11,550 nt of DNA, from contig JALNWB010000131.1 of the NCBI GenBank assembly GCA_023231105.1, positions 1 to 11,550 on the forward strand, in the 5' to 3' direction. The translations under genes and the position numbers were made by a program. The notes under the pieces were generated by a model. The model saw only the letters and a program-made list of their open reading frames with translations, ran no database searches and was not told the DNA's origin. The DNA comes from Ignavibacteriaceae bacterium. Lineage in GTDB: Bacteria; Bacteroidota; Ignavibacteria; Ignavibacteriales; Ignavibacteriaceae. The stretch's first letter is position 1. Every line of letters begins with the position of its first letter. Shown piece after piece: positions 1-6,743 of this stretch.

Positions 1-39
1 AATAAAGAGAGATAAGGTGATTAAGTTCGATCCATTCAT
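1..39 (-). CDS. nuoL: Probable start of nuoL (complex I subunit L), cut by window edge
   Basis: Only 13 codons are visible, beginning at an ATG at 39-37 and reading MNGSNLITLSLFI, a hydrophobic N-terminus of the kind seen in antiporter-like NADH dehydrogenase subunits. It starts 6 bases after the nuoK stop codon, and nuoL follows nuoK in the usual nuo order. A second ATG in another frame lies at 35-33. The call rests on position and hydrophobicity, not on any diagnostic motif, since the rest of the gene lies outside the window. Confidence 0.5.
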   Translation of the reverse strand, partial: MNGSNLITLSLFI

Positions 40-45
40 AAAAAA

Positions 46-357
46 TTATTCTTTCAATTTATCTATTTCATCAACATTTACAGTAGAGAAATTCTTGTAA
101 ATATTTAATACAATGGCTAAGGCAACTGCGGCTTCGGCAGCGGCTAAAATAACAACGAACAAAGCAATTAACTGACCGTCAAATCCGAAATTCCCATATC
201 GGGCGAAAGCGACAAAATTAATGTTTGCTGAATTAAGGATCAGTTCAATTCCCATTAAAACCATAACGGCATTTTTTCTTGTAACAATACCGAAGAGTCC
301 AAGTGAAAAAAGGATTGAACTAACGACGAGATAATGTTGTAAACCGATTGAAGTCAT
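46..357 (-). CDS. nuoK: NADH-quinone oxidoreductase subunit K
   Basis: NuoK is a small inner-membrane subunit of complex I, part of the proton-translocating arm next to NuoJ and NuoN. The 103-aa product has three hydrophobic helices (about residues 8-26, 31-52 and 61-87) and matches the usual length of about 100 aa. The two membrane glutamates known to matter for proton transfer in the family are present: Glu38 in MGIELILN and Glu75 in AAAEAAVALAI. A partial ribosome binding site (AGGAAC) precedes the ATG. It lies 8 bases after nuoJ and 6 bases before the probable nuoL start, within one operon. Identification is secure. Confidence 0.96.
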   Translation of the reverse strand: MTSIGLQHYLVVSSILFSLGLFGIVTRKNAVMVLMGIELILNSANINFVAFARYGNFGFDGQLIALFVVILAAAEAAVALAIVLNIYKNFSTVNVDEIDKLKE

Positions 358-365
358 AGTTGTTC

Positions 366-857
366 CTACTGTTTCCTCGCAATACTTGCCGCGCCAACTA
401 AGGCAACCAGCAAAAGAATTCCAAGTAATTCAAATATCAAAATATATTCGTTCATTAAAAGGTGACCGACATCCGATAACGTTGAGTTTGCTAATTCTGC
501 CGGCATCGATTTCCATCTTGTGTTGATGAAAGTAGAAACCAAAATTCCGCCGAACGCGCCGATGGTGATTGAAGCCGGAATAATAAAGGAAGCTTCGGTT
601 TTAATCGGTACATTCTGGATTTTGTTCGTTAACATCACGCCAAATAATATAAGAATCAAAATACCGCCAACATAAACGATCACTTGTACGATGGCGATGA
701 AGTCAGCACCAAGAAGAACATAAATGCCGGCAACACCAAGAAACGTAAGCATAAGGGAATAAGCCGAATAAATAATGTTCTTAAACGTTACGACAAAGAA
801 TGCCGAAACTAAGGTTATGACTGCAAAAACATAAAATAAAAAGTCTGCTAAATTCAT
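366..857 (-). CDS. nuoJ: NADH-quinone oxidoreductase subunit J
   Basis: NuoJ is a membrane-arm subunit of complex I whose third helix takes part in the conformational coupling between quinone reduction and proton pumping. The 163-aa product has five predicted membrane helices. The segment around residues 52-76 (ADFIAIVQVIVYVGG, then ILILILFGVML) is the family hallmark, with the Val-Tyr-Val-Gly-Gly stretch at the pi-bulge region. The length agrees with bacterial NuoJ (about 160-185 aa). It lies 5 bases after nuoI and 8 before nuoK, consistent with one polycistronic mRNA. Confidence 0.95.
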   Translation of the reverse strand: MNLADFLFYVFAVITLVSAFFVVTFKNIIYSAYSLMLTFLGVAGIYVLLGADFIAIVQVIVYVGGILILILFGVMLTNKIQNVPIKTEASFIIPASITIGAFGGILVSTFINTRWKSMPAELANSTLSDVGHLLMNEYILIFELLGILLLVALVGAASIARKQ

Positions 858-862
858 AGTAC

Positions 863-1453
863 TTAATTCTCTGGTTTACTTTCTTCTGGAGCCGCCGCCG
901 GAGGAGTAGGTTTTGCAATTGGTGCAACCGGTTTTGGAGCCGCAGCTTTTGCTGCCGCTTTTTCAGCTTCAAATATTTGAAAATTATCTTTCTTCTGTTC
1001 TACTTCTTCCGGTGTTAGAGTGGCAAAGTGATATAATAAATCTTTACGTTCTAATTTGGTAAATTCGTACTCATCGGTCATGTAGATACATTCAGTAGGA
1101 CAAGGGAAAACGCACAATTGGCAATAACAGCATTTGGCAAAATCAATATCGAACTTGGTTACCCATAAAGCTTTTTTCTTCCCTTGAGAAGTTTTGCCAA
1201 GGTCTTCAGTTGGTAAACCTTTTACGGTATCAATTGAAATGCAACTTACCGGACAAGCACGCGCGCATTGGTCGCAGCCGATGCAGTCATCCATATTTAC
1301 ATACAGTCGGTTTCGCACTCGTTCAACCATAGGGACTTTTACACTTGGATATTGTATGGTTACCGACGGAGTGAAAAGATGAAGAAACGTGATCTTCATC
1401 CCGATAAATACGGTAAGTAATCCGTCTTTTATATTATTAAAATATTCTCTCAT
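863..1453 (-). CDS. nuoI: NADH-quinone oxidoreductase subunit I (8Fe ferredoxin-like)
   Basis: NuoI carries the two [4Fe-4S] clusters (N6a and N6b) that pass electrons to NuoB at the peripheral/membrane arm junction. Two CxxCxxCxxxCP motifs are visible: Cys57, 60, 63 and 67, and Cys108, 111, 114 and 118. Each is followed by the second Cys of the typical CPxxC ending (71 and 122). The core resembles normal NuoI. The C-terminus, from about residue 164, is an Ala/Pro/Lys-rich low-complexity tail of about 30 residues (start EKAAAKAAAPKPVAP), absent from most NuoI proteins I know. It lies 3 bases downstream of nuoH and 5 upstream of nuoJ. Confidence 0.96.
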   Translation of the reverse strand: MREYFNNIKDGLLTVFIGMKITFLHLFTPSVTIQYPSVKVPMVERVRNRLYVNMDDCIGCDQCARACPVSCISIDTVKGLPTEDLGKTSQGKKKALWVTKFDIDFAKCCYCQLCVFPCPTECIYMTDEYEFTKLERKDLLYHFATLTPEEVEQKKDNFQIFEAEKAAAKAAAPKPVAPIAKPTPPAAAPEESKPEN

Positions 1454-1456
1454 TAA

Positions 1457-2527
1457 TTATAAAACCATTATTAATGCAACAATTAAGAAATTTACGAAAG
1501 CAATAGGGATCAAATATTTCCAACACAACGTCATTAACTGATCAACACGGAGACGGGGAAGAGTCCATCTTAACCACATTTGAACAAACACGAAGAAAAT
1601 TCCTTTAGCAGTGAACCAGAAGAATTGTTCGATGGGAACAAGCCAGATCATTCCGGTCAAATTGCCGAAATATCCAAACGGAGAATGATAACCTCCCAAA
1701 AACAAAGTTGCCGCAATTGCAGAAACAGCAAACATATTTGCATATTCAGCGAGGAAGAACATCGCGAACTTCATTCCGGAATATTCCGTATGGTAACCAC
1801 CTACTAATTCAGATTCAGCTTCGGGAATATCGAACGGTGTTCTATTTGTTTCGGCAAGAGAACTAATGTATATGATTATAAATCCGATAACCATAAATGG
1901 GAGAAGGATCAATTTCTTTATTCCCGCAATACTTCCGCCGAAGATCATCCAATCCCAAAATCTACTTGTCTGAAACTCAGTAATTTTTGTCAAGTTTAAC
2001 GAGCCGACAACAACTACAACAGTGAGGATTACTATCACTGTTGGGATTTCATAACTAACAACTTGAGCGGCGGAACGAACTGCACCGTAGAGTGAATATT
2101 TATTGTTGGAAGCCCAACCCGCCATAAGAATTCCTGCTACGACCAAACCTGAAACTGCAACGATGTAAAGAATTCCAAGATCAATACCGGAACCAATGTA
2201 TGCGGAAGAAAAGGGAATAGCAGCAAATGCAGCGTAACTTCCCATAAAGACCAGCACCGGTGCAATATTGAAAAGTTTTTTATCTGTATCTGTTGCAGTA
2301 ATATCTTCTTTTTGGATAAGCTTTAAAATGTCGGCAACAGTCTGCAGCCAACCGTGATAACCAACTCTCATCGGTCCAAGTCTATCCTGCATGTGAGCGG
2401 AGACTTTTCTTTCAAGCCAAACGGCAAAAAGAGCGAAAGGCACGACAAAAACAAACGGAAGCGCTCCAGAAATAAAGGATGCGATAATGTCACTACCAAA
2501 TAAGTTTGCAAGAAATTCGTATATCAT
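1457..2527 (-). CDS. nuoH: NADH-quinone oxidoreductase subunit H
   Basis: NuoH is the membrane subunit that forms much of the quinone-access chamber and the start of the proton path in complex I. The 356-aa product has about eight membrane helices. It also has the family signatures: WLERKVSAHMQDRLGP near residues 38-53, the following loop with KEDI, and the acidic loop LAETNRTPFDIPEAESELVG around residues 224-243, rich in conserved glutamates. Its ATG overlaps the nuoD stop by four bases (ATGA), so translation is likely coupled. NuoH sits directly after nuoD here, where many bacteria have nuoE, nuoF and nuoG between them. Confidence 0.97.
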   Translation of the reverse strand: MIYEFLANLFGSDIIASFISGALPFVFVVPFALFAVWLERKVSAHMQDRLGPMRVGYHGWLQTVADILKLIQKEDITATDTDKKLFNIAPVLVFMGSYAAFAAIPFSSAYIGSGIDLGILYIVAVSGLVVAGILMAGWASNNKYSLYGAVRSAAQVVSYEIPTVIVILTVVVVVGSLNLTKITEFQTSRFWDWMIFGGSIAGIKKLILLPFMVIGFIIIYISSLAETNRTPFDIPEAESELVGGYHTEYSGMKFAMFFLAEYANMFAVSAIAATLFLGGYHSPFGYFGNLTGMIWLVPIEQFFWFTAKGIFFVFVQMWLRWTLPRLRVDQLMTLCWKYLIPIAFVNFLIVALIMVL

Positions 2528-3636
2528 CTATCAACTTCTCCTAATACAATATCGATACTTCCGAGAATAGCAACAACATCTGCAATAAGATGCCCTTTGC
2601 ACAATTCTCCGAGTACGCTAAGATTAATAAATGACGGAGGACGGACTTTCACTCTAAATGGCTGCAATTGTCCTTTGCTTACTATAAAAAATCCAAGTTC
2701 ACCTTTCGGGTTTTCAACACGCGAATAGATTTGTCCTTCAACCGGTTTAATTCTTTTTGGTAAAGCAGAAGTGATTTCGCCTTCGGGAAGTTGGTCTAAC
2801 GCTTGTTCTATAATTCTAATACTTTGTACCATCTCTTGAACGCGAAGGAAATATCTGTCCCAGCAATCGCCGACTTGTCCGTGTTTTCCTTCTCCAACAG
2901 GAATCTCAAAATCAAATCTATCATATATGGAATAAGGATCGTTCCGGCGAATATCCCACTTCAATCCGCTTGCACGAAGATTTGGACCTGTAATGCCGTA
3001 ATTTATTGCAGAATCTACAGGAAGAACACCAACATTAGCCGTTCTTTCAATAAAAATTTTATTGTACGAAAGGAGATTATTGACTTCTATGACAGTCTTC
3101 TTAAAGTCTTTTAAAAAATCTCTTGTTTCATTTACAAAGTTGATAGGGAGGTCGTGTGAAAGACCGCCAACCCAAATGTAATTGTAAAGTAATCTGGCGC
3201 CGCACGTTTTTTCAAATAAGGTAAGGATTCTTTCTCTATCACGGAAGAGATACAGAAAAGGAGTAAATGCGCCGATATCAATTCCATAAGTTCCTACTGC
3301 TACCATATGAGATGCAATTCTTTGCAATTCTGCCATTATTATACGGATGTACTCAACTCTTTCTGGAACTTTAATATCAAGGAGTCTTTCAACGGCAATT
3401 GCGTAACCCATTTCATTATTCATAGAAGCGAGGTAATCTAATCGGTCAACGTAAGGGATAATTTGGGGATAAGTCATCGCTTCGCAATGTTTTTCGAAAC
3501 AGCGGTGTAAATAACCGAGATGAGGTTTTACATTTATGATTACTTCGCCTTCGAGTTCTAATTCTAATCTTAAAACTCCGTGAGTTGAAGGATGTTGCGG
3601 TCCCATATTAAGGACCATTTGTTCGGTTTTTAGCAT
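2524..3636 (-). CDS. nuoD: NADH-quinone oxidoreductase subunit D (49 kDa-type)
   Basis: NuoD forms the quinone-binding site with NuoB. The 370-aa product begins close to the conserved MGPQHPSTHG (residues 11-20) and includes the TYPQIIPYVDRLDYL segment (55-69). The His of HPSTHG and the Tyr of LDYL correspond to the quinone head-group ligands described in this family. It ends in the typical GSIDIVLGEVDR. The usual HRGxEK is HRCFEK here (Cys46), a minor oddity. NuoD is separate from NuoC, unlike the fused NuoCD of enterobacteria. A 220-base gap with an imperfect inverted repeat separates it from nuoC upstream. Confidence 0.96.
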   Translation of the reverse strand: MLKTEQMVLNMGPQHPSTHGVLRLELELEGEVIINVKPHLGYLHRCFEKHCEAMTYPQIIPYVDRLDYLASMNNEMGYAIAVERLLDIKVPERVEYIRIIMAELQRIASHMVAVGTYGIDIGAFTPFLYLFRDRERILTLFEKTCGARLLYNYIWVGGLSHDLPINFVNETRDFLKDFKKTVIEVNNLLSYNKIFIERTANVGVLPVDSAINYGITGPNLRASGLKWDIRRNDPYSIYDRFDFEIPVGEGKHGQVGDCWDRYFLRVQEMVQSIRIIEQALDQLPEGEITSALPKRIKPVEGQIYSRVENPKGELGFFIVSKGQLQPFRVKVRPPSFINLSVLGELCKGHLIADVVAILGSIDIVLGEVDR

Positions 3637-3700
3637 AATATTTTAGTTGTCAGTAATCAGTTTACTTTGAGTGCTATCATATAAATTTTCAATTGAACTA

Positions 3701-3803
3701 AAGCATGATTGAATGCTTGAATGAAAAACCATAATCTGGTTCAATATAAAACTTTCTAAAAGAAATTTAAACCATTCATCCTTGCATTCAATCATCCATG
3801 CTT
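3701..3803. repeat. Imperfect inverted repeat in the nuoC-nuoD gap
   Basis: The 220-base gap between nuoC and nuoD is unusually long for this operon. It contains arms ATGATTGAATGC (3705-3716) and GCATTCAATCAT (3784-3795), a perfect 12-bp match. The match extends imperfectly on both sides to 3701-3723 and 3773-3803, with small insertions. The 67-base interior shows no coding potential. It looks like a decayed small palindromic element or a large stem-loop in the nuo transcript; nothing identifies a family. Confidence 0.5.
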
Positions 3804-3856
3804 TTGGACTTTAATTTTATTTAGAACAAGTTGATTTTTCTTTTACGAAAGATCAA

Positions 3857-4387
3857 TTAATACGGAACCTTCATTCCGTGATAGAATTCCGGATTCTTAT
3901 AATCTTTTCTTAAGGGATAACCGGCTTCCCAATCGTAGGGCATCAATATTCTGCGTAAATCGGGATGATTAAGGAATTTTATTCCAAACATATCATACGC
4001 TTCGCGTTCATGCCAGTCCGCGCAAGCCCAAACTTTGCTAACGGTTTCAACTTCAGGATTTTCTCTACCGGTCGCGGTTCTTAGAACAATTCTATTTCCA
4101 AGTTTCATACTCTCTAAATGATAAACTACTGATAGAGTCCCACCTTTAGTTTCTGTTGTACCGTCTTCCAATTTTACTTTTTCGCCGTTATCATCATCTA
4201 AACCTGTTAGAAGAATAAGATTATCAAATTGTAATTCTTCATTATCTCTAAGGAACCAGCAAATCTCTGTTACCTTTAACGGTGCAATTTCAATTACTGC
4301 TTCTTTTGGCAACTTTGTATTTAGCTGAAGAACGGCATCGCCGAACTTTTCTTTTAAGATCGCAAATATTTCTTCTGAGGATTTCAT
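3857..4387 (-). CDS. nuoC: NADH-quinone oxidoreductase subunit C (30 kDa-type)
   Basis: NuoC is a peripheral-arm subunit that packs against NuoD. The 176-aa product contains the 30-kDa subunit signature near its C-terminus (WHEREAYDMFGI around 123-134, then HPDLRRILMPYDWEAGYPLR). The length fits stand-alone NuoC proteins. Its ATG overlaps the nuoB stop by four bases, so the two are probably translationally coupled. The N-terminal half is acidic and less conserved, as usual for this family. Confidence 0.96.
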   Translation of the reverse strand: MKSSEEIFAILKEKFGDAVLQLNTKLPKEAVIEIAPLKVTEICWFLRDNEELQFDNLILLTGLDDDNGEKVKLEDGTTETKGGTLSVVYHLESMKLGNRIVLRTATGRENPEVETVSKVWACADWHEREAYDMFGIKFLNHPDLRRILMPYDWEAGYPLRKDYKNPEFYHGMKVPY

Positions 4388-4875
4388 ACGGCTTTCTTTA
4401 CCAATGATTCATTTCTAATTTTTTCTTGAAGGGTCAAAAGTCCTTCTAACAAAGCTTCCGGACGCGGAGGACAACCGGGAACATACACATCAACCGGAAT
4501 AACTCTATCAACACCTTTCAACACGTGATAACCATGTTCCCAATATGGTCCGCCGCTATTTGAGCAGCTTCCCATTGAAATAATATATTTTGGGTCTGGC
4601 ATTTGTTCGTAGAGTCTTTTTATGCGGGTTGCCATCTTAAGGGTAACTGTTCCGGAGATAATAATAATATCGGCTTGACGAGGAGAAGGGCGGGGAATAA
4701 CGCCAAAACGGTCAAAATCATAATGGGAAGCGGAAGTAGCCATCATTTCGATAGCGCAGCAAGCGAGTCCGAAGCTCATTTGCCAAAGGGAAGATAATCG
4801 CGCCCAATTTAAAAGGTCATCAACTTTTGTAATAACTATATTGTCGTCACTAAATTCTGTATCTAAAAGACCCAT
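4384..4875 (-). CDS. nuoB: NADH-quinone oxidoreductase subunit B (N2 cluster, PSST-type)
   Basis: NuoB binds the terminal [4Fe-4S] cluster N2, which reduces quinone. The four ligands expected for the family are visible: the adjacent pair Cys39-Cys40 in FGLACCAIEMM, Cys104 in MGSCSNSGGPYW, and Cys135 in VPGCPPRPEALL. The 163-aa length is typical. The start ATG is preceded by AGTAGAGA, at best a weak ribosome binding site. It is separated from nuoA by about 150 non-coding bases containing a stem-loop, and overlaps nuoC by four bases. Confidence 0.97.
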   Translation of the reverse strand: MGLLDTEFSDDNIVITKVDDLLNWARLSSLWQMSFGLACCAIEMMATSASHYDFDRFGVIPRPSPRQADIIIISGTVTLKMATRIKRLYEQMPDPKYIISMGSCSNSGGPYWEHGYHVLKGVDRVIPVDVYVPGCPPRPEALLEGLLTLQEKIRNESLVKKAV

Positions 4876-4956
4876 TCTCTACTCAGTTATTTTTATAAAA
4901 TCATTTGATAGTTGTAGAACATATTCACTAATTTGAACTCCGAATATCGAAGAAGG

Positions 4957-5005
4957 AATAATGAATGATGAAGTTTCGGTGCTTCTAATATAGTTATTCA
5001 TTATT
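4957..5005. repeat. Stem-loop in the nuoA-nuoB gap
   Basis: Arms AATAATGAAT (4957-4966) and ATTCATTATT (4996-5005) match perfectly, and an inner GAAG/CTTC pair sits close to the loop, so the whole can fold into an interrupted hairpin. It lies in the 151-base gap between nuoA and nuoB and would be part of the operon mRNA. Processing, stability or a decayed small repeat are all possible; the sequence does not decide. Confidence 0.45.
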
Positions 5006-5026
5006 ATTTTGTCCGGTTAACCACAT

Positions 5027-5443
5027 TTATAAAGATGAGTCAACTTCTTGCACTGAATTTTTCATTTTAGAACTTTGAGGATATGGGCGAGCCCATTCAA
5101 GATCCCCTTTCTTCCATTCGTAAGCCATTCCAAGACCTAAAAAGAATAAGAAAATTACACCGATAAAATAACCGGCTAAACCATACTGCTGATAAACTAC
5201 CGTCCAGGGGACTAATAAAACAACTTCCACATCAAAAATGAGGAAGATAAGGGCAACTACATAAAAGCGGATATTGAATTTTACCCATGGAGTCCCTTCC
5301 GGATTTTCACCGCATTCGTAAATCATGTGTTTTTCTTTGGTTGGACGGGCAGGTCTGATAAGTTTTGCCATGAAGACCGAAACAATTACAAACATAATTG
5401 CGATCAGCATAAAAGCGAAAATTTTTCCGAATTCTGTAAGCAT
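5027..5443 (-). CDS. nuoA: NADH-quinone oxidoreductase subunit A
   Basis: NuoA is a three-helix inner-membrane subunit at the junction of the two complex I arms. From the ATG at 5443-5441 the product is 138 aa, the normal NuoA size. It shows helices near residues 6-26, 62-82 and 90-108, the loop KHMIYECGENPEG with its conserved Glu-Cys-Gly, and FDVEVVLLVPW. An upstream in-frame ATG at 5533 would add 30 residues, but that stretch is Lys/Phe-rich, unlike any NuoA, and runs across the predicted promoter. I therefore chose the internal start. It is the first gene of the operon. Confidence 0.94.
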   Translation of the reverse strand: MLTEFGKIFAFMLIAIMFVIVSVFMAKLIRPARPTKEKHMIYECGENPEGTPWVKFNIRFYVVALIFLIFDVEVVLLVPWTVVYQQYGLAGYFIGVIFLFFLGLGMAYEWKKGDLEWARPYPQSSKMKNSVQEVDSSL

Positions 5444-5469
5444 TGAGGTTTCTATTAAAATTTTGTTCC

Positions 5470-5501
5470 CAAACTTAGCACTATTTAAAAAGAATGTCAA
5501 A
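5470..5501 (-). promoter_or_regulatory. Predicted nuo operon promoter
   Basis: Read on the minus strand, TTTG at 5501-5498 is followed after 20 bases by TAAGTTTG (5477-5470). This matches the Bacteroidota-type -33 TTTG and -7 TAnnTTTG boxes. The same place also reads TTGACA (5500-5495) with a 17-base spacer to TAAGTT, resembling a conventional -35/-10 pair. Transcription would begin some 20 bases before the chosen nuoA ATG. It is the only such match I noticed upstream of the operon. Confidence 0.55.
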
Positions 5502-5533
5502 AAAAAATTCAATCTCTTGGAACTTTTTTTCAA

Positions 5534-6170
5534 AAAAAATGATTTAAGGGGATTTTGTTTTTAAAATTTATTTCTTAAGTTAAAATCGGGAACGGGAAGA
5601 TTTTCTTATATGGGTCCCCTTTTCTGATTTCATCATAAAAAATTTTTAGGCGGTATTTTATTATGGAAAAAGTTACGCTTAAGCATCGGGTTCAAAATCA
5701 TTTTCAGCTAAACATAGATTTGTTTAGCATCTCACTTCAAATTACTACAGCTTCGAATAAGTATATCTAACTAAAGGGTTAACTGTGTACTGTTGTTAGA
5801 ATATACTGTCGGACAGTTAATCCTCTATCCATTTTTAAAATTACTACGCGGTATTCCGCAGAAACATTCGGTTTATGTAGTGTAGAGTTATTACCCGGAA
5901 GCAAGTGATCCTTTTTTAGCAGAATAAATATTTACATAAAGTTTAAACATGAATGTGTGGTTGGTCGCACGGATGAACAGATGAATGGAAAAATATTTTT
6001 AGATTAAGAGTAGAGACGTTGCGCGCAACGTCTTTACAGAATAAACCTTTGGTTTGGGTTTACCAGGTTATGAAATTGAGAAATGAGTTGTGAAGGAAAA
6101 ATTTAGAAAAATGGTTATGGTGTTTTGAATACTTACGTATCTGTTCTTTGAAATTGCGGTCGGATATTAA
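5534..6170. other. Intergenic region without a convincing gene
   Basis: This AT-rich stretch separates the minus-strand nuo operon from the plus-strand accessory half. It holds a short hairpin (GCTAAAC/GTTTAGC, 5707-5728), an inverted repeat with perfect 8-bp arms TTAACTGT (5779-5786) and ACAGTTAA (5813-5820), and the palindrome at 6010-6037. A 35-codon ATG frame at 5663-5770 has no good ribosome binding site and no recognisable product. I see no tRNA or other RNA gene. Confidence 0.6.
6010..6037. repeat. GTAGAG-family palindrome, GACGTTGCG variant
   Basis: A 28-bp near-perfect palindrome with arms GTAGAGACGTTGCG and CGCAACGTCTTTAC; one mismatch falls in the outer arm. It shares the outer GTAGAG...TAC frame with the palindromes at 6682, 7586, 7992, 8270, 8326 and 8372 but has a different core. 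It is the first copy reached when leaving the nuo operon. Confidence 0.8.
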
Positions 6171-6202
6171 AAAGTTTCACACAAGAAACAAAAGCTGACA
6201 TT

Positions 6203-6580
6203 CAATCAGACAATAGCGACTCTGATTCAGATGATAGTTACATCAGTTCAGAGAATTCTGATAATGATTCAGAGCCATCTTGCATTGATTCGGAGAGATC
6301 TCGCAATGATTCAGAAGACGCTTGTACTCATTCAGACCATGCTGACATTTGTTCAATGTCACCTCGCAGTCATTCAGAGCATGCTAGCAGCAATTCAGAG
6401 AGAGGTTGCAGTGATTCAAAGCAATCTCGCAGTTGTTCAGAGACCCGTTACACTCATTCAGAGAATGCTGACACTGATTCAGAGAGCTGTTACAGTGATT
6501 CGACGCACACTTACACTTGTTCAGAATCACCTTGCAGACGTTCAAACGATGCTCGCACTGATTCAGAGAGACGTTACAAT
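6203..6580 (+). repeat. Eighteen degenerate 21-bp tandem units
   Basis: Eighteen consecutive 21-bp units follow the consensus NRT TCA GAG NNN NST NRC ANT. Bases 4-5 of the unit are invariant, and bases 3, 6, 8, 15, 18 and 19 nearly so. Bases 1, 10, 13 and 16 take all or most values, and bases 11, 12 and 20 are also loose. Two plus-strand frames remain open through the array: one gives Ser/Asp/Glu-rich xSExxxx heptads (to a stop at 6610), the other gives hydrophobic xIQxxLx heptads (to a stop at 6599). No two units are identical, so this is an old or selected repeat, not a recent expansion. Confidence 0.9.
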
Positions 6581-6599
6581 CGGTTTTTTAAGGATTTAG
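6231..6599 (+). CDS. Possible heptad-repeat (coiled-coil-like) protein
   Basis: Within the tandem array this frame gives a 122-aa product made almost wholly of heptads of the type L-I-Q-R-x-L-T, with Leu/Val and Ile/Val spaced like coiled-coil a and d positions and a nearly constant Gln. The most variable columns of the DNA unit (1, 10, 13, 16) fall on third codon positions here, so most differences are silent or conservative. In the alternative Ser-rich frame the same differences change residues radically. That favours this frame if either is translated. Against it: the first ATG (6231) is inside the repeat, there is no ribosome binding site, and the frame opens only at 6171. It may be a fragment whose true N-terminus is lost. 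Confidence 0.4.
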   Translation: MIVTSVQRILIMIQSHLALIRRDLAMIQKTLVLIQTMLTFVQCHLAVIQSMLAAIQREVAVIQSNLAVVQRPVTLIQRMLTLIQRAVTVIRRTLTLVQNHLADVQTMLALIQRDVTIGFLRI

Positions 6600-6629
6600 T
6601 TCGATTTTAAGCAAAAAAAGGCATTCGAC

Positions 6630-6650
6630 GGTCGAAATTCCATTTCGACC
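6630..6650 (+). terminator. Hairpin after the tandem repeat, terminator-like
   Basis: GGTCGAAAT (6630-6638) and ATTTCGACC (6642-6650) form a perfect 9-bp stem with a 3-base loop, 20 to 30 bases after the stop codons of the repeat frames. No T-run follows on the plus strand, so intrinsic termination is uncertain. It could equally be another small palindromic repeat. Confidence 0.3.
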
Positions 6651-6681
6651 ATTTGTTGAAGCTAATTAAAAGATCACCAAC

Positions 6682-6709
6682 GTAGAGCCATGCCATGGCA
6701 TGGCTCTAC
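6682..6709. repeat. GTAGAG-family palindrome, ATGCC variant
   Basis: A perfect 28-bp palindrome with arms GTAGAGCCATGCCA and TGGCATGGCTCTAC, identical to the copy at 7586-7613. The two identical copies bracket the frameshifted gene 6744-7441. It ends 19 bases before the ribosome binding site of that gene. Confidence 0.92.
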
Positions 6710-6743
6710 AAAATCATTCAATAACAACAAAAGGAGTTCTGGT

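Noticed and set aside
5685..5700. A GGGTTCAAAATC stretch resembling a tRNA T-loop
   Set aside because: No matching acceptor, D or anticodon arms could be found around it.
5663..5770. 35-codon ATG frame in the intergenic region
   Set aside because: There is no adequate ribosome binding site at the right distance, no recognisable product, and it is within chance expectation for AT-rich sequence.
6356..6610. Ser/Asp/Glu/Cys-rich frame through the tandem array as the real gene
   Set aside because: Its variable columns fall on first and second codon positions, giving radical changes between units. The only ATG is in the middle of the array with no ribosome binding site. The IQ-heptad frame explains the variation better.
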